Source: an uncultured Bacteroides sp. (GTDB lineage: Bacteria; Bacteroidota; Bacteroidia; Bacteroidales; Bacteroidaceae). From it: a stretch of 36,107 bases of DNA. Shown one piece after another: positions 7,413 through 17,398 of the stretch. Positions within the stretch are counted from its first letter, which is position 1; each line of letters opens with the position of its first letter. The notes under the pieces were generated by a model. It saw nothing but the letters and a program-made list of their open reading frames with translations, did not search any database and was not told the DNA's origin. The translations under genes and the position numbers were made by a program. The stretch spans positions 1 through 36,107 of the forward strand of contig CALUOO010000021.1 in the NCBI GenBank assembly GCA_944322345.1. Direction: 5' to 3'.

Positions 7413-8159
7413 CTAAGGTTCGTCAGGCTGTGTGCAGGGGAGGACTTGCAGAGAGTGGCTCACCGAACGGGGATGCTTGAGCAGGCGCGAAGTACTGTAT
7501 TGCGTGGTAACGGTCAGGGTATACTCGCCGGGAGAGAGGGTTTCGGGGATTAGAAGATTGAGTTGAGTAGGGGTATTGGTGGTAATCAGTCCTTTTCCGA
7601 TGCGTGTGACGGTGCCGTCGGGAGCTGTCAACGTGACACCTACGCTGGGATGTGTCCCTACCAGCTTGATGAACTTTCCTTTCAGGATGAAGTTGCGTCC
7701 GATGGTGGCTGTGAATCCGTAGGTCTGTGTGGAGACGTTGAAGCAGTTGTGCAGAGTGATGGTAGACTGTTTGGCCCCTTGCACGCAGACAATGTTGTTG
7801 CTGATGGCTTCGCGCAACTCGGCGCTCTGCTTAAACTGGACGTAGAGTGAATTTTGATTGTCATCCCATTGCATGCCGTTTGCTGCGCCACGGCTTTGGA
7901 TGGATGCATCGAAAAGCGAGGTCTTGACACGTGCGCCGCTGACCAGCAGGCTTTTGAGAATGCGCATGCTGAACTGGTAGATGGAGCGCACGGTCTCCCT
8001 CTCGTATCCGGGATTGATATTCATGATTTCTTCTACCACTCCCTCGTCGTCGACTGTCCGTGGATGGAATACCCGGAAGATTTTCTGATTTTCCTCGCTG
8101 GTAGCCACGGGATTGTCTACCACATCTACATTAATCTGATATTTGATGTCTTCTTCCAT
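7413..8159 (-). CDS. HU-like DNA-binding protein with DUF4469 C-terminal domain
   Basis: A 248-residue protein. Residues ~5-125 resemble the HU/IHF-like N-terminal domain found in Bacteroides DUF4469 proteins (starts IKYQINVDVVDNPV, contains RSIYQFSMRILKSLLVSGARV). Residues ~135-240 form an Ig-like, all-beta DUF4469 domain (GKFIKLVGTHPSVGVTL, SPGEYTLTVTTQYS). No signal peptide is seen. Members are abundant in Bacteroides and probably bind DNA or act as chromosome-associated proteins; the exact role is unknown. It is a lone gene between the secreted amidase-like gene (41 bp upstream side) and the palindrome array. Confidence 0.8.
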   Translation of the reverse strand: MEEDIKYQINVDVVDNPVATSEENQKIFRVFHPRTVDDEGVVEEIMNINPGYERETVRSIYQFSMRILKSLLVSGARVKTSLFDASIQSRGAANGMQWDDNQNSLYVQFKQSAELREAISNNIVCVQGAKQSTITLHNCFNVSTQTYGFTATIGRNFILKGKFIKLVGTHPSVGVTLTAPDGTVTRIGKGLITTNTPTQLNLLIPETLSPGEYTLTVTTQYSTSRLLKHPRSVSHSLQVLPCTQPDEP

Positions 8160-8200
8160 TATAAGATAATTGTTTTATAACTTGCGTATTTTAGAACTCA

Positions 8201-11131
8201 TTACTTACCATTCTCTTCTCCCAAAAAATGCAGGATACTTGCCATGATTGCGGCACGATCGGTTTCGGACCGAATACTTTCGAAAGGGAACCCCATGACG
8301 AATGTACGATAATCGTCGCCACGATAGGCTATGGCAGCGCTTTGATTTCCGGATTCATAAACAAAGACAGAAAAAGCATCAGGAGAGGGGAGGAGGCAGT
8401 CGGGTTGACAGACTGCATAGCTCTCTTCGTTTGGTAAGCGCGGGATATAGACCGTGCGCCCCAATCCAGTAATGGCTTCGGAAGAAGAATCGGACAGGCT
8501 TGTTTCAAAAGAGAATTTCAAGATGTTTGACGTAAACTCACGGTTGCCTTGCGTAGCGTTCATATCGCTTCCCACATAGGAGCCGCTTACAAAAATTCTA
8601 CCGCCCGAGTGGCAATAACTGCTGATGGCGCGTTGCATGGGTGATGAAAAGGTTTTATAATAGACTCTGTCTGTTGCCGATTCTTTCTCCAATCCCAAGA
8701 TGAGATCGACGATTGGATAGTCCTCTAAAGATACAATGCCGTCTTCAACGGCTTCGTCGCTGCAGGAGCCAAAACTGTATGCGCCAGCTGCCTGAATAGC
8801 CTTTCCGTGAATAAAAGGATAGTCAAAAGTGTTGCCTGCAATTTTCACTCCCTCTAATTCGTCGGTACTATAACCTAAACTACCTTTACCTTCTTTACCT
8901 CCTGCAGCACGGTCAAAACAAGTTTGTGCCCCACAGAAGGAGGTATTGTACAGATAGGGTACTCCGGGATCTTTACTGAGGTCAAAACCTGCCTGTGAAG
9001 GGGTATTGACAACGGCAGGTGCGCCGATGCGGTCAAAGCCGTTAACAATAAGCACTCTTTCTCGTTCGCGTTTTGCTTTATAGGCAGAAAGAATTTCGGA
9101 TGGGAAACTTTCTCCTCCGCGATTGACAGCTGTCACTTTGAATGAATAGACGATGCCTGGCTCTATCTTTACAGTGTGCGAGGGTTGGTTGACGAGCGTT
9201 CCGTTGTCGAATCCTCCTCGCCCGATACGGGTGTAGACAATGTACTGTCGTGGGCGTGCTGTAGGTTCCTGTGGATCATTTTCGGGTGTCCATGTCAGTT
9301 CGACAGTATTTTTCTTCTTACCAAAACGTATAGCGAAATGACTGACAGGAAGAGGCTGTACGACCGATTCACGGTTGTGTTGTCCATTCAGAAAACGCAG
9401 GATACCTTTGTAAATAGCACGTCCGACGGTGAACTTGAAGTTCGGGTCGTGACCAAGTTGCATGTCTGCAAAGTTCTGATGTGAAAGCAATTCTACAATT
9501 GCTGATGGAACGGCAGGCAAGCGAGTCTCGCTATAGTTACGATTCCACAGACTGCGTCTTGTCCACGGCAGGTTGTATGCCGACTGTATGTCACTCTGTA
9601 TTTGGGTAAGCAGTATATCTGCCAAATCCCGTGAGGCATAGCGATCTGTACCGTCGTTCAATTTTCCATCGTTAAAATCAGTAGTGTAAATGCCAAGAGT
9701 GCCGATGATATCATCAGACGGATTATATCCGGCGTCGCTATGGAGTGCCATTGTCATTTCCAACGGTACTCCCAATCCATGTTGATTAGGATTGTAGACT
9801 GAACCTCCAGAAAGATAATTGATAACATTGGAGCGTGTATTGATATCGTCTGCATAGTCGTTCTCTCCCTGTCGTCCGGCATAGGTTTCGTAGGGCATCC
9901 CCGACCATTGTGCCATATATCGAGCCCCTTCAAGATAACGGGGCAGCCCGCTCGTTTTTCCATCTCGGGCTATGTTGCCCATTCCACCACCAAAACGCAC
10001 TGCATCGGCACAAACGACTCCCTCTTCGTCGCTTTCATTACTCAGCACCACCATGCCATAATCGTTACTTCCTTCGTCAAACTCAAACGTGCCAAGGTAA
10101 ACCCAAGTCCCGCCTCCAATCTGTTGGTTTACTTTAAATTCAGTAACTCCTCCGTTGTGGAATACCAGATATTTGGCATCACTGACGCTGTTAGGCTGTG
10201 TCTGGTAGGATACATATACGGAATACCAGCCATGTACAGGCAAGGTAGGTACCCATTCGGCAAAAACCTGTTCCCGCTTTTTTTTCTTAGGTTTTTCTGT
10301 GCGAATAATACGGCAACTTCCTGTAGTAAAAGGATTCTCTCCTTCAGTGTAGATTTTTTTGTGTTGTGCGAATCCCTGACCGGATGCTGTTTCCCATTGC
10401 GCCTTTTTGCCTCCTACTTCCAGATAGAGGGAGGCGTTTGGGGTATCATTGTCAACGATAATCTCATGTGCCTGTATATCTCGTTCACGAGGGGTATAGA
10501 CGATAGCTCCGGCATTTTCGAGCATAGGAATTACGTATGGCAAAATAAATGATTGGGTGAATAGGTCTTCAGTGGTACAAAAAAGCCGAGGACGTTGCCA
10601 CCCCCATTCTCCCTTGTCATTCTTGAAATAACTACCATGACTTTGCCACAGGGCAATATGACGGTTCTGTAACCCCTGCTGAGCTTCGTAAGGACGAGAC
10701 ATGTTCTGTATCCACGGAGCGCCCCTATATTCCGTATGTAAAGACATTCGTTCCTTATCTCTGTCTTTATTCTTGCTACGATATATATTAGGGATTAGCT
10801 CTTCAATAGCTTTTCCATCGGTCATTAGTTTTATCTTGTAATAATAAACAGGACCAGGAAGAATGGATTGGATTTGTTTATATATAGCATCTACAGTCTC
10901 CTGTTTAAAAGGTTGATAAGCGAAACTTTCCGAAGCATAGATAGTAAGTCGCTTATGCTCATAGTCAATATTTAGGCTATCCAGTTTAACTGAGCTGATT
11001 TTAGCCTGTGTTGAATAAGTATTAAAATAATGAATCAGCCGCTCCTTTACGTTTCTTTCAATATCTTGTGCAAATAGTGTATATTGTAATCCGATAGTAA
11101 GGCAAATCAAAAATAATAATCTCTTTTTCAT
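8201..11131 (-). CDS. Secreted amidase-like protein with golvesin and FN3 domains
   Basis: A 976-residue protein with a signal peptide (residues 1-21, ending LFAQ). The central part (about 145-580) looks like an N-acetylmuramoyl-L-alanine amidase-3 fold split by a golvesin/xanthan-lyase beta domain. Zn-ligand candidates appear in order: SHG (IALWQSHGSYF), E in CTTEDL, H in MALHSDAGY, and the catalytic E in AIVELLSHQNF. The inserted golvesin domain is about 290-385. A fibronectin-III domain follows (about 595-690), then a C-terminal ThuA/xanthan-lyase-like domain to the end. Database names are often ‘xanthan lyase’; I regard peptidoglycan amidase activity as more likely since all Zn ligands appear present. 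Acts outside the cytoplasm. Confidence 0.8.
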   Translation of the reverse strand: MKKRLLFLICLTIGLQYTLFAQDIERNVKERLIHYFNTYSTQAKISSVKLDSLNIDYEHKRLTIYASESFAYQPFKQETVDAIYKQIQSILPGPVYYYKIKLMTDGKAIEELIPNIYRSKNKDRDKERMSLHTEYRGAPWIQNMSRPYEAQQGLQNRHIALWQSHGSYFKNDKGEWGWQRPRLFCTTEDLFTQSFILPYVIPMLENAGAIVYTPRERDIQAHEIIVDNDTPNASLYLEVGGKKAQWETASGQGFAQHKKIYTEGENPFTTGSCRIIRTEKPKKKKREQVFAEWVPTLPVHGWYSVYVSYQTQPNSVSDAKYLVFHNGGVTEFKVNQQIGGGTWVYLGTFEFDEGSNDYGMVVLSNESDEEGVVCADAVRFGGGMGNIARDGKTSGLPRYLEGARYMAQWSGMPYETYAGRQGENDYADDINTRSNVINYLSGGSVYNPNQHGLGVPLEMTMALHSDAGYNPSDDIIGTLGIYTTDFNDGKLNDGTDRYASRDLADILLTQIQSDIQSAYNLPWTRRSLWNRNYSETRLPAVPSAIVELLSHQNFADMQLGHDPNFKFTVGRAIYKGILRFLNGQHNRESVVQPLPVSHFAIRFGKKKNTVELTWTPENDPQEPTARPRQYIVYTRIGRGGFDNGTLVNQPSHTVKIEPGIVYSFKVTAVNRGGESFPSEILSAYKAKRERERVLIVNGFDRIGAPAVVNTPSQAGFDLSKDPGVPYLYNTSFCGAQTCFDRAAGGKEGKGSLGYSTDELEGVKIAGNTFDYPFIHGKAIQAAGAYSFGSCSDEAVEDGIVSLEDYPIVDLILGLEKESATDRVYYKTFSSPMQRAISSYCHSGGRIFVSGSYVGSDMNATQGNREFTSNILKFSFETSLSDSSSEAITGLGRTVYIPRLPNEESYAVCQPDCLLPSPDAFSVFVYESGNQSAAIAYRGDDYRTFVMGFPFESIRSETDRAAIMASILHFLGEENGK

Positions 11132-11150
11132 TTTTCATTGATGTTTTCTG

Positions 11151-11158
11151 CAAATGTA
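11151..11158 (-). promoter_or_regulatory. -7 box of the amidase-like gene
   Basis: TACATTTG on the minus strand, 20 bp before the start codon at 11131. It sits directly beyond the terminator of the upstream gene; no good -33 box is visible. Confidence 0.45.
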
Positions 11159-11166
11159 GACAAAAA

Positions 11167-11197
11167 AAGAGTGAGAGGCATTCTACCCCTCACTCTT
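11167..11197 (-). terminator. Rho-independent terminator of the NagB-like/PIG-L gene
   Basis: Inverted arms AAGAGTGAGAGG (11167-11178) and CCCCTCACTCTT (11186-11197), about 11 pairs with a 7-nt loop, followed on the minus strand by a T-run. It lies 21 bp after the stop codon of the gene upstream. Confidence 0.85.
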
Positions 11198-11217
11198 CCT
11201 TACCATTTTTATACAAT

Positions 11218-13209
11218 TTATAATGGAATATATTCTACAAATGCTTCCATTGCTTCGTAGGAAGCTAATCCTAACTGGTCGTATAAAGTAGCTGTGCCCC
11301 GATTGCGATCTTCACTCCGTTGCCAGAACAATCGCTCGTCATTACCAAGGAATGGAGCACTTTCCATTTGTGACTGATGTTTCAATATGGAATTACGTTT
11401 TGCTCTAAGCTCTTCGGGACTGATAGGAACTGCCATTTCGATATTTTCAATTTCCCATTCTGCCCATGCACCTCTATACATCCATATACGACATTCTTTC
11501 AGCCATTTGGCTCCTTCTTCTTTTTCGAGGTCTATAGCCGCAAATACCGCATCAGTACATACACGGTGTGTACCATGTGGATCAGCAAGGTCGCCGGCAA
11601 CAAAAATTTGATGAGGTTTCACCTCTCGAAGTAAATTACGTACAATTTCCACATCTGCCTCGCTAATAGGATTCTTCTGAATTTTACCAGTTTCATAGAA
11701 CGGCAAATCGAGGAAATGGCAATGATCCAGCGGAATATTGTTGTATGTGCAGGCTGTACGTGCTTCTCCACGACGAATCAAACCTTTTATTGTAAGTATA
11801 TCCCTTGTATCCATATCGCCATCCTTTTTCTCTTTCAGGAAGTTACGAATTTCCGCATATTTTTCATTTATCACTTGGTCTTCGCTATTATTGAATAGCT
11901 GGTTGAATCCATTGATAAAATGCAAAAAACGAACTACTTCTTCATCGCCTACAGCAATGTTTCCGGAAGTTTCATAAGCGACATGTACATCATGTTTCTG
12001 TTCAACCAAACGACGGAGAGTTCCTCCCATGGAAATCACATCATCATCAGGATGAGGAGAGAAAATGATAATTCGTTTTGGATAAGGTTTGGCACGTTCT
12101 GGACGATATGTATCATCTGCATTAGGCTTACCACCAGGCCATCCCGTAATAGTATGCTGTAAATCATTAAATATCTTTATATTTACATTATATGCAGAAC
12201 CGTAAAGAGCAAGAAGTTCACTCAACCCATTTTCATTATAATCCTTATTTGTCAGTTTTAAAATAGGTTTTCCTGTCAATTGGCACAACCACACAATTGC
12301 ACTACGAATCAATTTATCATTCCACTCACATGATGTCACTAACCAAGGACGTTGGATACGCGTCAGATTCATGGAAGCCGAAAGATCGACAATTACATGG
12401 GAATTGTTGTGAGTCTGCAAATAAGAAGCTGGAATAGTATCTGAAATAGCTCCTTCTACACATTCTTTAATCATGGCAGCTTTATCTTCACCCCATGCCA
12501 GCAGGAATACTTTTTTCGCTCCCAATATGGTAGAGACTCCCATTGTGATGGAACTGATCGGAGTATTTTCCAAAGTCCCAAATATTTTAGAGGCTTCGTT
12601 ACGCGAAGCATTGTCCAACAAAATAAGACGTGTAGTAGAATTCAATCGTGATCCCGGTTCGTTAAAAGCTATATTTCCTACTCGTCCGATACCCAGTAAA
12701 GCAATATCAATACCACCAAAACTTTCAATACGTTGTTCGTACAACCGGCAATATTCAAAAATTGCATCTTTTGCAATAGTTCCGTCTGGTGAAAATATGT
12801 TTTGCCGGTCAATATCAACATAATCCAGCAACATGCTTTTCAAAGCGTTGAGGTTGCTATTGATAGCTTCTGATGTCAAAGGATAATATTCATACATATT
12901 AAATACTATCACATTGCGAAAGCTTAACCCCTCTTCTTTATGCATGCGAATCAATTCTTTGTATACATGACTAGGAGAGTTTCCTCCGGGTAATGCCAAT
13001 ACACAAAAACGTCCTGCTTTCTGTTTCTCACGGATAGTCTGTGCTATTTCACAAGCTATATAGCGTGCCCCTTCTTCCACTGACTCATAAATGTCTGTAG
13101 GAATTTTTTCAAGCCTTGTCAACACCGACTTTTCAAATGCATTCTCCGGTCTATAGTATTTGGGGGAGACTCTGTGGAGAGTGATTTGAGAACTAAGATT
13201 TGTTTTCAT
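11218..13209 (-). CDS. NagB-like domain fused to a PIG-L/LmbE deacetylase
   Basis: A 663-residue cytoplasmic fusion. Residues ~30-290 are a glucosamine-6-phosphate deaminase (NagB) fold with the phosphate-binding LALPGGNSPS loop. Compared with E. coli NagB, Asp72 is Tyr106 (FNMYEYYPL), Asp141 is Val177 and His143 is Asn179 (GIGRVGNIAFNEP); only Glu148 (Glu184) is kept. Isomerisation/deamination is therefore doubtful; a sugar-phosphate sensor or binding role is possible. Residues ~380-650 are a PIG-L/LmbE de-N-acetylase with intact Zn motifs SPHPDDDV and HGTH. The fusion is common in Bacteroides and often named nagB. Function inferred: amino-sugar deacetylation governed by the NagB-like part. 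Own terminator at 11167-11197. Confidence 0.88.
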   Translation of the reverse strand: MKTNLSSQITLHRVSPKYYRPENAFEKSVLTRLEKIPTDIYESVEEGARYIACEIAQTIREKQKAGRFCVLALPGGNSPSHVYKELIRMHKEEGLSFRNVIVFNMYEYYPLTSEAINSNLNALKSMLLDYVDIDRQNIFSPDGTIAKDAIFEYCRLYEQRIESFGGIDIALLGIGRVGNIAFNEPGSRLNSTTRLILLDNASRNEASKIFGTLENTPISSITMGVSTILGAKKVFLLAWGEDKAAMIKECVEGAISDTIPASYLQTHNNSHVIVDLSASMNLTRIQRPWLVTSCEWNDKLIRSAIVWLCQLTGKPILKLTNKDYNENGLSELLALYGSAYNVNIKIFNDLQHTITGWPGGKPNADDTYRPERAKPYPKRIIIFSPHPDDDVISMGGTLRRLVEQKHDVHVAYETSGNIAVGDEEVVRFLHFINGFNQLFNNSEDQVINEKYAEIRNFLKEKKDGDMDTRDILTIKGLIRRGEARTACTYNNIPLDHCHFLDLPFYETGKIQKNPISEADVEIVRNLLREVKPHQIFVAGDLADPHGTHRVCTDAVFAAIDLEKEEGAKWLKECRIWMYRGAWAEWEIENIEMAVPISPEELRAKRNSILKHQSQMESAPFLGNDERLFWQRSEDRNRGTATLYDQLGLASYEAMEAFVEYIPL

Positions 13210-13275
13210 AAGAAGTTGTTATTAAGTTATGTAATTTAAGATATTAGAGCCTTAAGACTGTTCTTTTGGATATGG

Positions 13276-13283
13276 CAAAGGTA
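13276..13283 (-). promoter_or_regulatory. -7 box of the NagB-like/PIG-L gene
   Basis: TACCTTTG on the minus strand, 67 bp before the start codon at 13209. No convincing -33 box. Confidence 0.5.
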
Positions 13284-13353
13284 CAAAAGAGTATGGATAT
13301 AGCTCGTTTGTTTCTATGTATTGTAGTATTGATAAGATGTTTTTAACTTTTGT

Positions 13354-14169
13354 TTAATCACTACATAAGATTCGAAAAGAGTCTGAATCTTTCCATACTG
13401 GAAATTTGTTTCTATATGTACGGAGTGAAGATAAACTTAAACTTATTGTGCTTATTCCATCCTCTCCATCAGGTATTGATGTTAATTCTTCTCCTAAAGG
13501 TGAATATACAATACTTCCTCCATTATAGTCAATTTGATTATTATCTGTGCCAACACGATTAACTCCACATACATAACATTGATTTTCTAAAGCACGAGCG
13601 CGCAGCAGAGTATCCCATACAATTCGGCGGGAAGCAGGCCAGTTTGCTATATATATCAAAATGTCGTATTCGTTATCAATGTTCCGACTCCATACAGGAA
13701 AGCGCAAATCATAACATATAAGGGGGCATATATTCCAACCATGATAAGGAACTATCAGTCTTTTATTTCCTGAAGAGAAGTTCACATTTTCCTGTCCCAT
13801 TCTAAATAGGTGTCGCTTATCATAATAGTATTCTTCACCTTCTGGTGTAAAAAAGAAAAAACGATTATAAAAATGACCGTTATCTTCTGCTATATAACTA
13901 CCACAAATTGCAGTCTGATATAACGAAGCCCATTGTTTTAATGTCGATAATGTATCGCCAGATGCGTTTTCGGCAAGTAAACAGCTTTTCATAGTGAATC
14001 CTGTAGAAAACATCTCTGGCAAAACGACAATTTCTGTGGCTCCATGCACTTGCTCAAGCTTTTGCCGAAACAAACGAAGATTCTCCCGTTTGTTTTCCCA
14101 AATAATATTTGTCTGTATAATTGTTATATGGAGGATATCCATTTGTTCATAGGGTTGGAATATAGTCAT
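13354..14169 (-). CDS. Nitrilase-superfamily amidohydrolase (YafV/omega-amidase type)
   Basis: A 271-residue carbon-nitrogen hydrolase with the full Glu-Lys-Cys triad: Glu in VVLPEMFSTGF, Lys in YYDKRHLFRMG and Cys in PLICYDLRFPVW. The YDKRHLF and CYDLRFPVW motifs point to the YafV/Nit2 omega-amidase branch, which hydrolyses alpha-ketoglutaramate-type amides and so repairs by-products of glutamine transamination. Length is usual. Its first 4 bp overlap the stop of the acyltransferase gene upstream (ATGA, 14166-14169), so it is translationally coupled as last gene of a three-gene operon. Confidence 0.9.
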   Translation of the reverse strand: MTIFQPYEQMDILHITIIQTNIIWENKRENLRLFRQKLEQVHGATEIVVLPEMFSTGFTMKSCLLAENASGDTLSTLKQWASLYQTAICGSYIAEDNGHFYNRFFFFTPEGEEYYYDKRHLFRMGQENVNFSSGNKRLIVPYHGWNICPLICYDLRFPVWSRNIDNEYDILIYIANWPASRRIVWDTLLRARALENQCYVCGVNRVGTDNNQIDYNGGSIVYSPLGEELTSIPDGEDGISTISLSLSSLRTYRNKFPVWKDSDSFRILCSD

Positions 14170-14723
14170 TCAAAATCTCCAAGGACAAAATTTTCAGGAT
14201 ATTTTCCTTTAAAATCTTTGAAATACATTTTTATTTCTCGCATATCTTCCTTTATGTTTCCTGAAGGAATGATATATTTAGTGGCAGTTATTATTTTTTT
14301 CTCATAATCGATCCCTATCAAAACAATAGGAACATTCGCTTTAAGAGCAATATAATAAAATCCTTTTTTCCATTCAGGATTCGCTTTACGAGTTCCTTCC
14401 GGAGTTATGGCAAGATGAAATTCTTGAGATGAGATAAAACGTGTCGCCATTTGTTCGACTAATGACGTTTTTTTACTACGATCTACAGGAATACCACCTA
14501 TAGCTCTGAAAAAGATTCCTAAAGGGAAGAAAAACCATTCCTTCTTCATCATAAAACTTGCTTTACGTCCTAACGAACCATAAAACAGTTTACCAAGAAA
14601 AAGATCGAAATTAGTAGTATGGGGGGCAGCACAAATGACACATTTAGGGAGATTAGGGACTGTCACATTTGTTTGCCACCCCAAAATACGATGGTAAATA
14701 AAGCTATAAACGGCTTTTTTCAT
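14166..14723 (-). CDS. PlsC-type lysophospholipid acyltransferase
   Basis: A 185-residue acyltransferase. It carries the catalytic HX4D motif as APHTTNFD (about residues 33-40), GGIPVDRS (about 77-84) and PEGTRK (about 110-115), which are PlsC blocks I, II and III. There is no strong transmembrane helix, and at 185 residues it is shorter than typical 1-acyl-glycerol-3-phosphate acyltransferases (about 240). Short relatives are frequent in Bacteroidetes and may act on other lipids. Second gene of the operon (7 bp after the 89-aa gene, 4-bp overlap with the nitrilase gene). Confidence 0.88.
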   Translation of the reverse strand: MKKAVYSFIYHRILGWQTNVTVPNLPKCVICAAPHTTNFDLFLGKLFYGSLGRKASFMMKKEWFFFPLGIFFRAIGGIPVDRSKKTSLVEQMATRFISSQEFHLAITPEGTRKANPEWKKGFYYIALKANVPIVLIGIDYEKKIITATKYIIPSGNIKEDMREIKMYFKDFKGKYPENFVLGDFE

Positions 14724-14730
14724 CCTGCTT

Positions 14731-15000
14731 TTATTTCAGATTTCCAATAGCCTCAATGAATTCATCTACTTTAACATTAAAATCAGATTTGAATTTCTTA
14801 TAGAATTTTTTTGCGCTTCCAGGTTCTGTATGGCTAATCCGGCCGATAAATTCATCTTGCGCTTGCAGAATTTTATTCATTAAGACATTGGCTTTTTCCT
14901 GATCAGTCCCCGGAATGAACATACTATTAACTAGACATTCTGTGAACAATTCTCCTATAATATAGTTTACACTTTTTTTTAGTTGTCTTCTGCTTGCCAT
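14731..15000 (-). CDS. Small helical protein of unknown function, 89 aa
   Basis: Not recognised by name. The product is basic at the N-terminus (MASRRQLKKSVNYI), mainly helical, without signal or membrane segment. It is the first gene of an operon with the acyltransferase (7-bp gap) and nitrilase-family genes. The composition and codon use are like the neighbours, so I take it as a real gene conserved in the genus. Confidence 0.75.
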   Translation of the reverse strand: MASRRQLKKSVNYIIGELFTECLVNSMFIPGTDQEKANVLMNKILQAQDEFIGRISHTEPGSAKKFYKKFKSDFNVKVDEFIEAIGNLK

Positions 15001-15247
15001 AATCTCTACATTTTATAGTTAATAATAAAAATATCTTGGGTAAAGATAGTGACTTTGTACGATATGGACGAATAAAAGTAAAAAAATAGTCAATAAAGAA
15101 TATAAATATTCTCTCAAAAACTTACTTTTTTGAGTTGGCATTTAATATGTATATTACTGATATATTGATTATTACTTATTATCTGTAGATATATTACTTA
15201 TTATGAAATTAAAATATCCTCGCACCGCTAAATGCTATATCATAAGA

Positions 15248-15281
15248 ATAAGAAAGGAAATACAGATATTTCCTTTCTTAT
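15248..15281 (+). terminator. Orphan 15-bp hairpin, terminator-like
   Basis: ATAAGAAAGGAAATA (15248-15262) pairs perfectly with TATTTCCTTTCTTAT (15267-15281) around a CAGA loop. A T-run begins ~14 bases later on the + strand. No known gene ends here, so it may close a short unannotated + strand transcript or insulate the promoter that follows. Confidence 0.5.
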
Positions 15282-15322
15282 GAAAGATGTATATTTTTTT
15301 TTGAAAAAAATAAATTGAGTCC

Positions 15323-15352
15323 TTGCATATTCATAAAAAATATCTACCTTTG
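15323..15352 (+). promoter_or_regulatory. Promoter of the SRP RNA-tRNA unit
   Basis: TTG (15323-15325, in CCTTG), a 19-bp spacer and TACCTTTG (15345-15352). Transcription would start near 15356, just before the SRP RNA. Confidence 0.7.
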
Positions 15353-15361
15353 CACTCGCAA

Positions 15362-15463
15362 AACGGGTAAGTCCTATACGGCCAGCTCCCTTCGAATCCT
15401 CCAGGGCTTGATCGCAGCAAAGGTAGTTGGTTGTAGCGGCGCGATATAGTAAGCTTACCCACC
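15362..15463 (+). ncRNA. ffs: Signal recognition particle RNA, small bacterial type
   Basis: About 100 nt that fold into one long hairpin. The ends GGGTAAG (15365-15371) and CTTACCC (15454-15460) pair. Further pairs form inside (GTCCTATAC with GATATAGTAA region, GCCAGC with the GTTGTAGC side). The apical part CCAGGGCTTGATCGCAGCA resembles the Ffh-binding CAGG...AGCA element of 4.5S RNA. The 3' tail CCCACCC recalls E. coli 4.5S. No ORF covers it, it starts right after a strong promoter and it leads directly into a tRNA. Identification is from structure and motif, not from a covariance search. Confidence 0.65.
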
Positions 15464-15464
15464 C

Positions 15465-15538
15465 GCCTCTTTAGCTCAGTTGGCCAGAGCACGTGATTTG
15501 TAATCTCGGGGTCGTTGGTTCGAATCCGACAAGAGGCT
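15465..15538 (+). tRNA. tRNA-Thr (anticodon TGT)
   Basis: A complete cloverleaf of 74 nt. Acceptor arms GCCTCTT/AAGAGGC; D arm GCTC/GAGC; anticodon loop TTTGTAA giving TGT; T arm GTTGG-TTCGAAT-CCGAC; discriminator T. The anticodon stem (CGTGA/TCTCG) has one T-T mismatch. CCA is not encoded. It follows the SRP RNA by four bases and very likely shares its transcript. Confidence 0.93.
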
Positions 15539-15548
15539 CAAAAGAAAG

Positions 15549-15578
15549 AAGATTCACTAAATGTGATCTTCTTTTTTT
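15549..15578 (+). terminator. Terminator of the SRP RNA-tRNA unit
   Basis: GAAGAT-T-CAC (15549-15558) pairs with GTG-ATCTTC (15564-15572), followed by a T-run. It lies in the short gap to the convergent enolase gene; an A-run on the other side may let it serve both strands. Confidence 0.8.
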
Positions 15579-15587
15579 TCTATTAAA

Positions 15588-17398
<1,811 letters not shown>

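Larger units (their letters stand above)
15001..15364. other. Intergenic region between divergent units, with an orphan hairpin
   Basis: AT-rich, 364 bp. It holds the upstream region of the 89-aa gene on the minus strand, a 15-bp perfect hairpin (15248-15281) and the SRP/tRNA promoter (15323-15352). A 26-codon ORF (ATG at 15203, +) runs into the hairpin but shows nothing recognisable. Confidence 0.5.
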
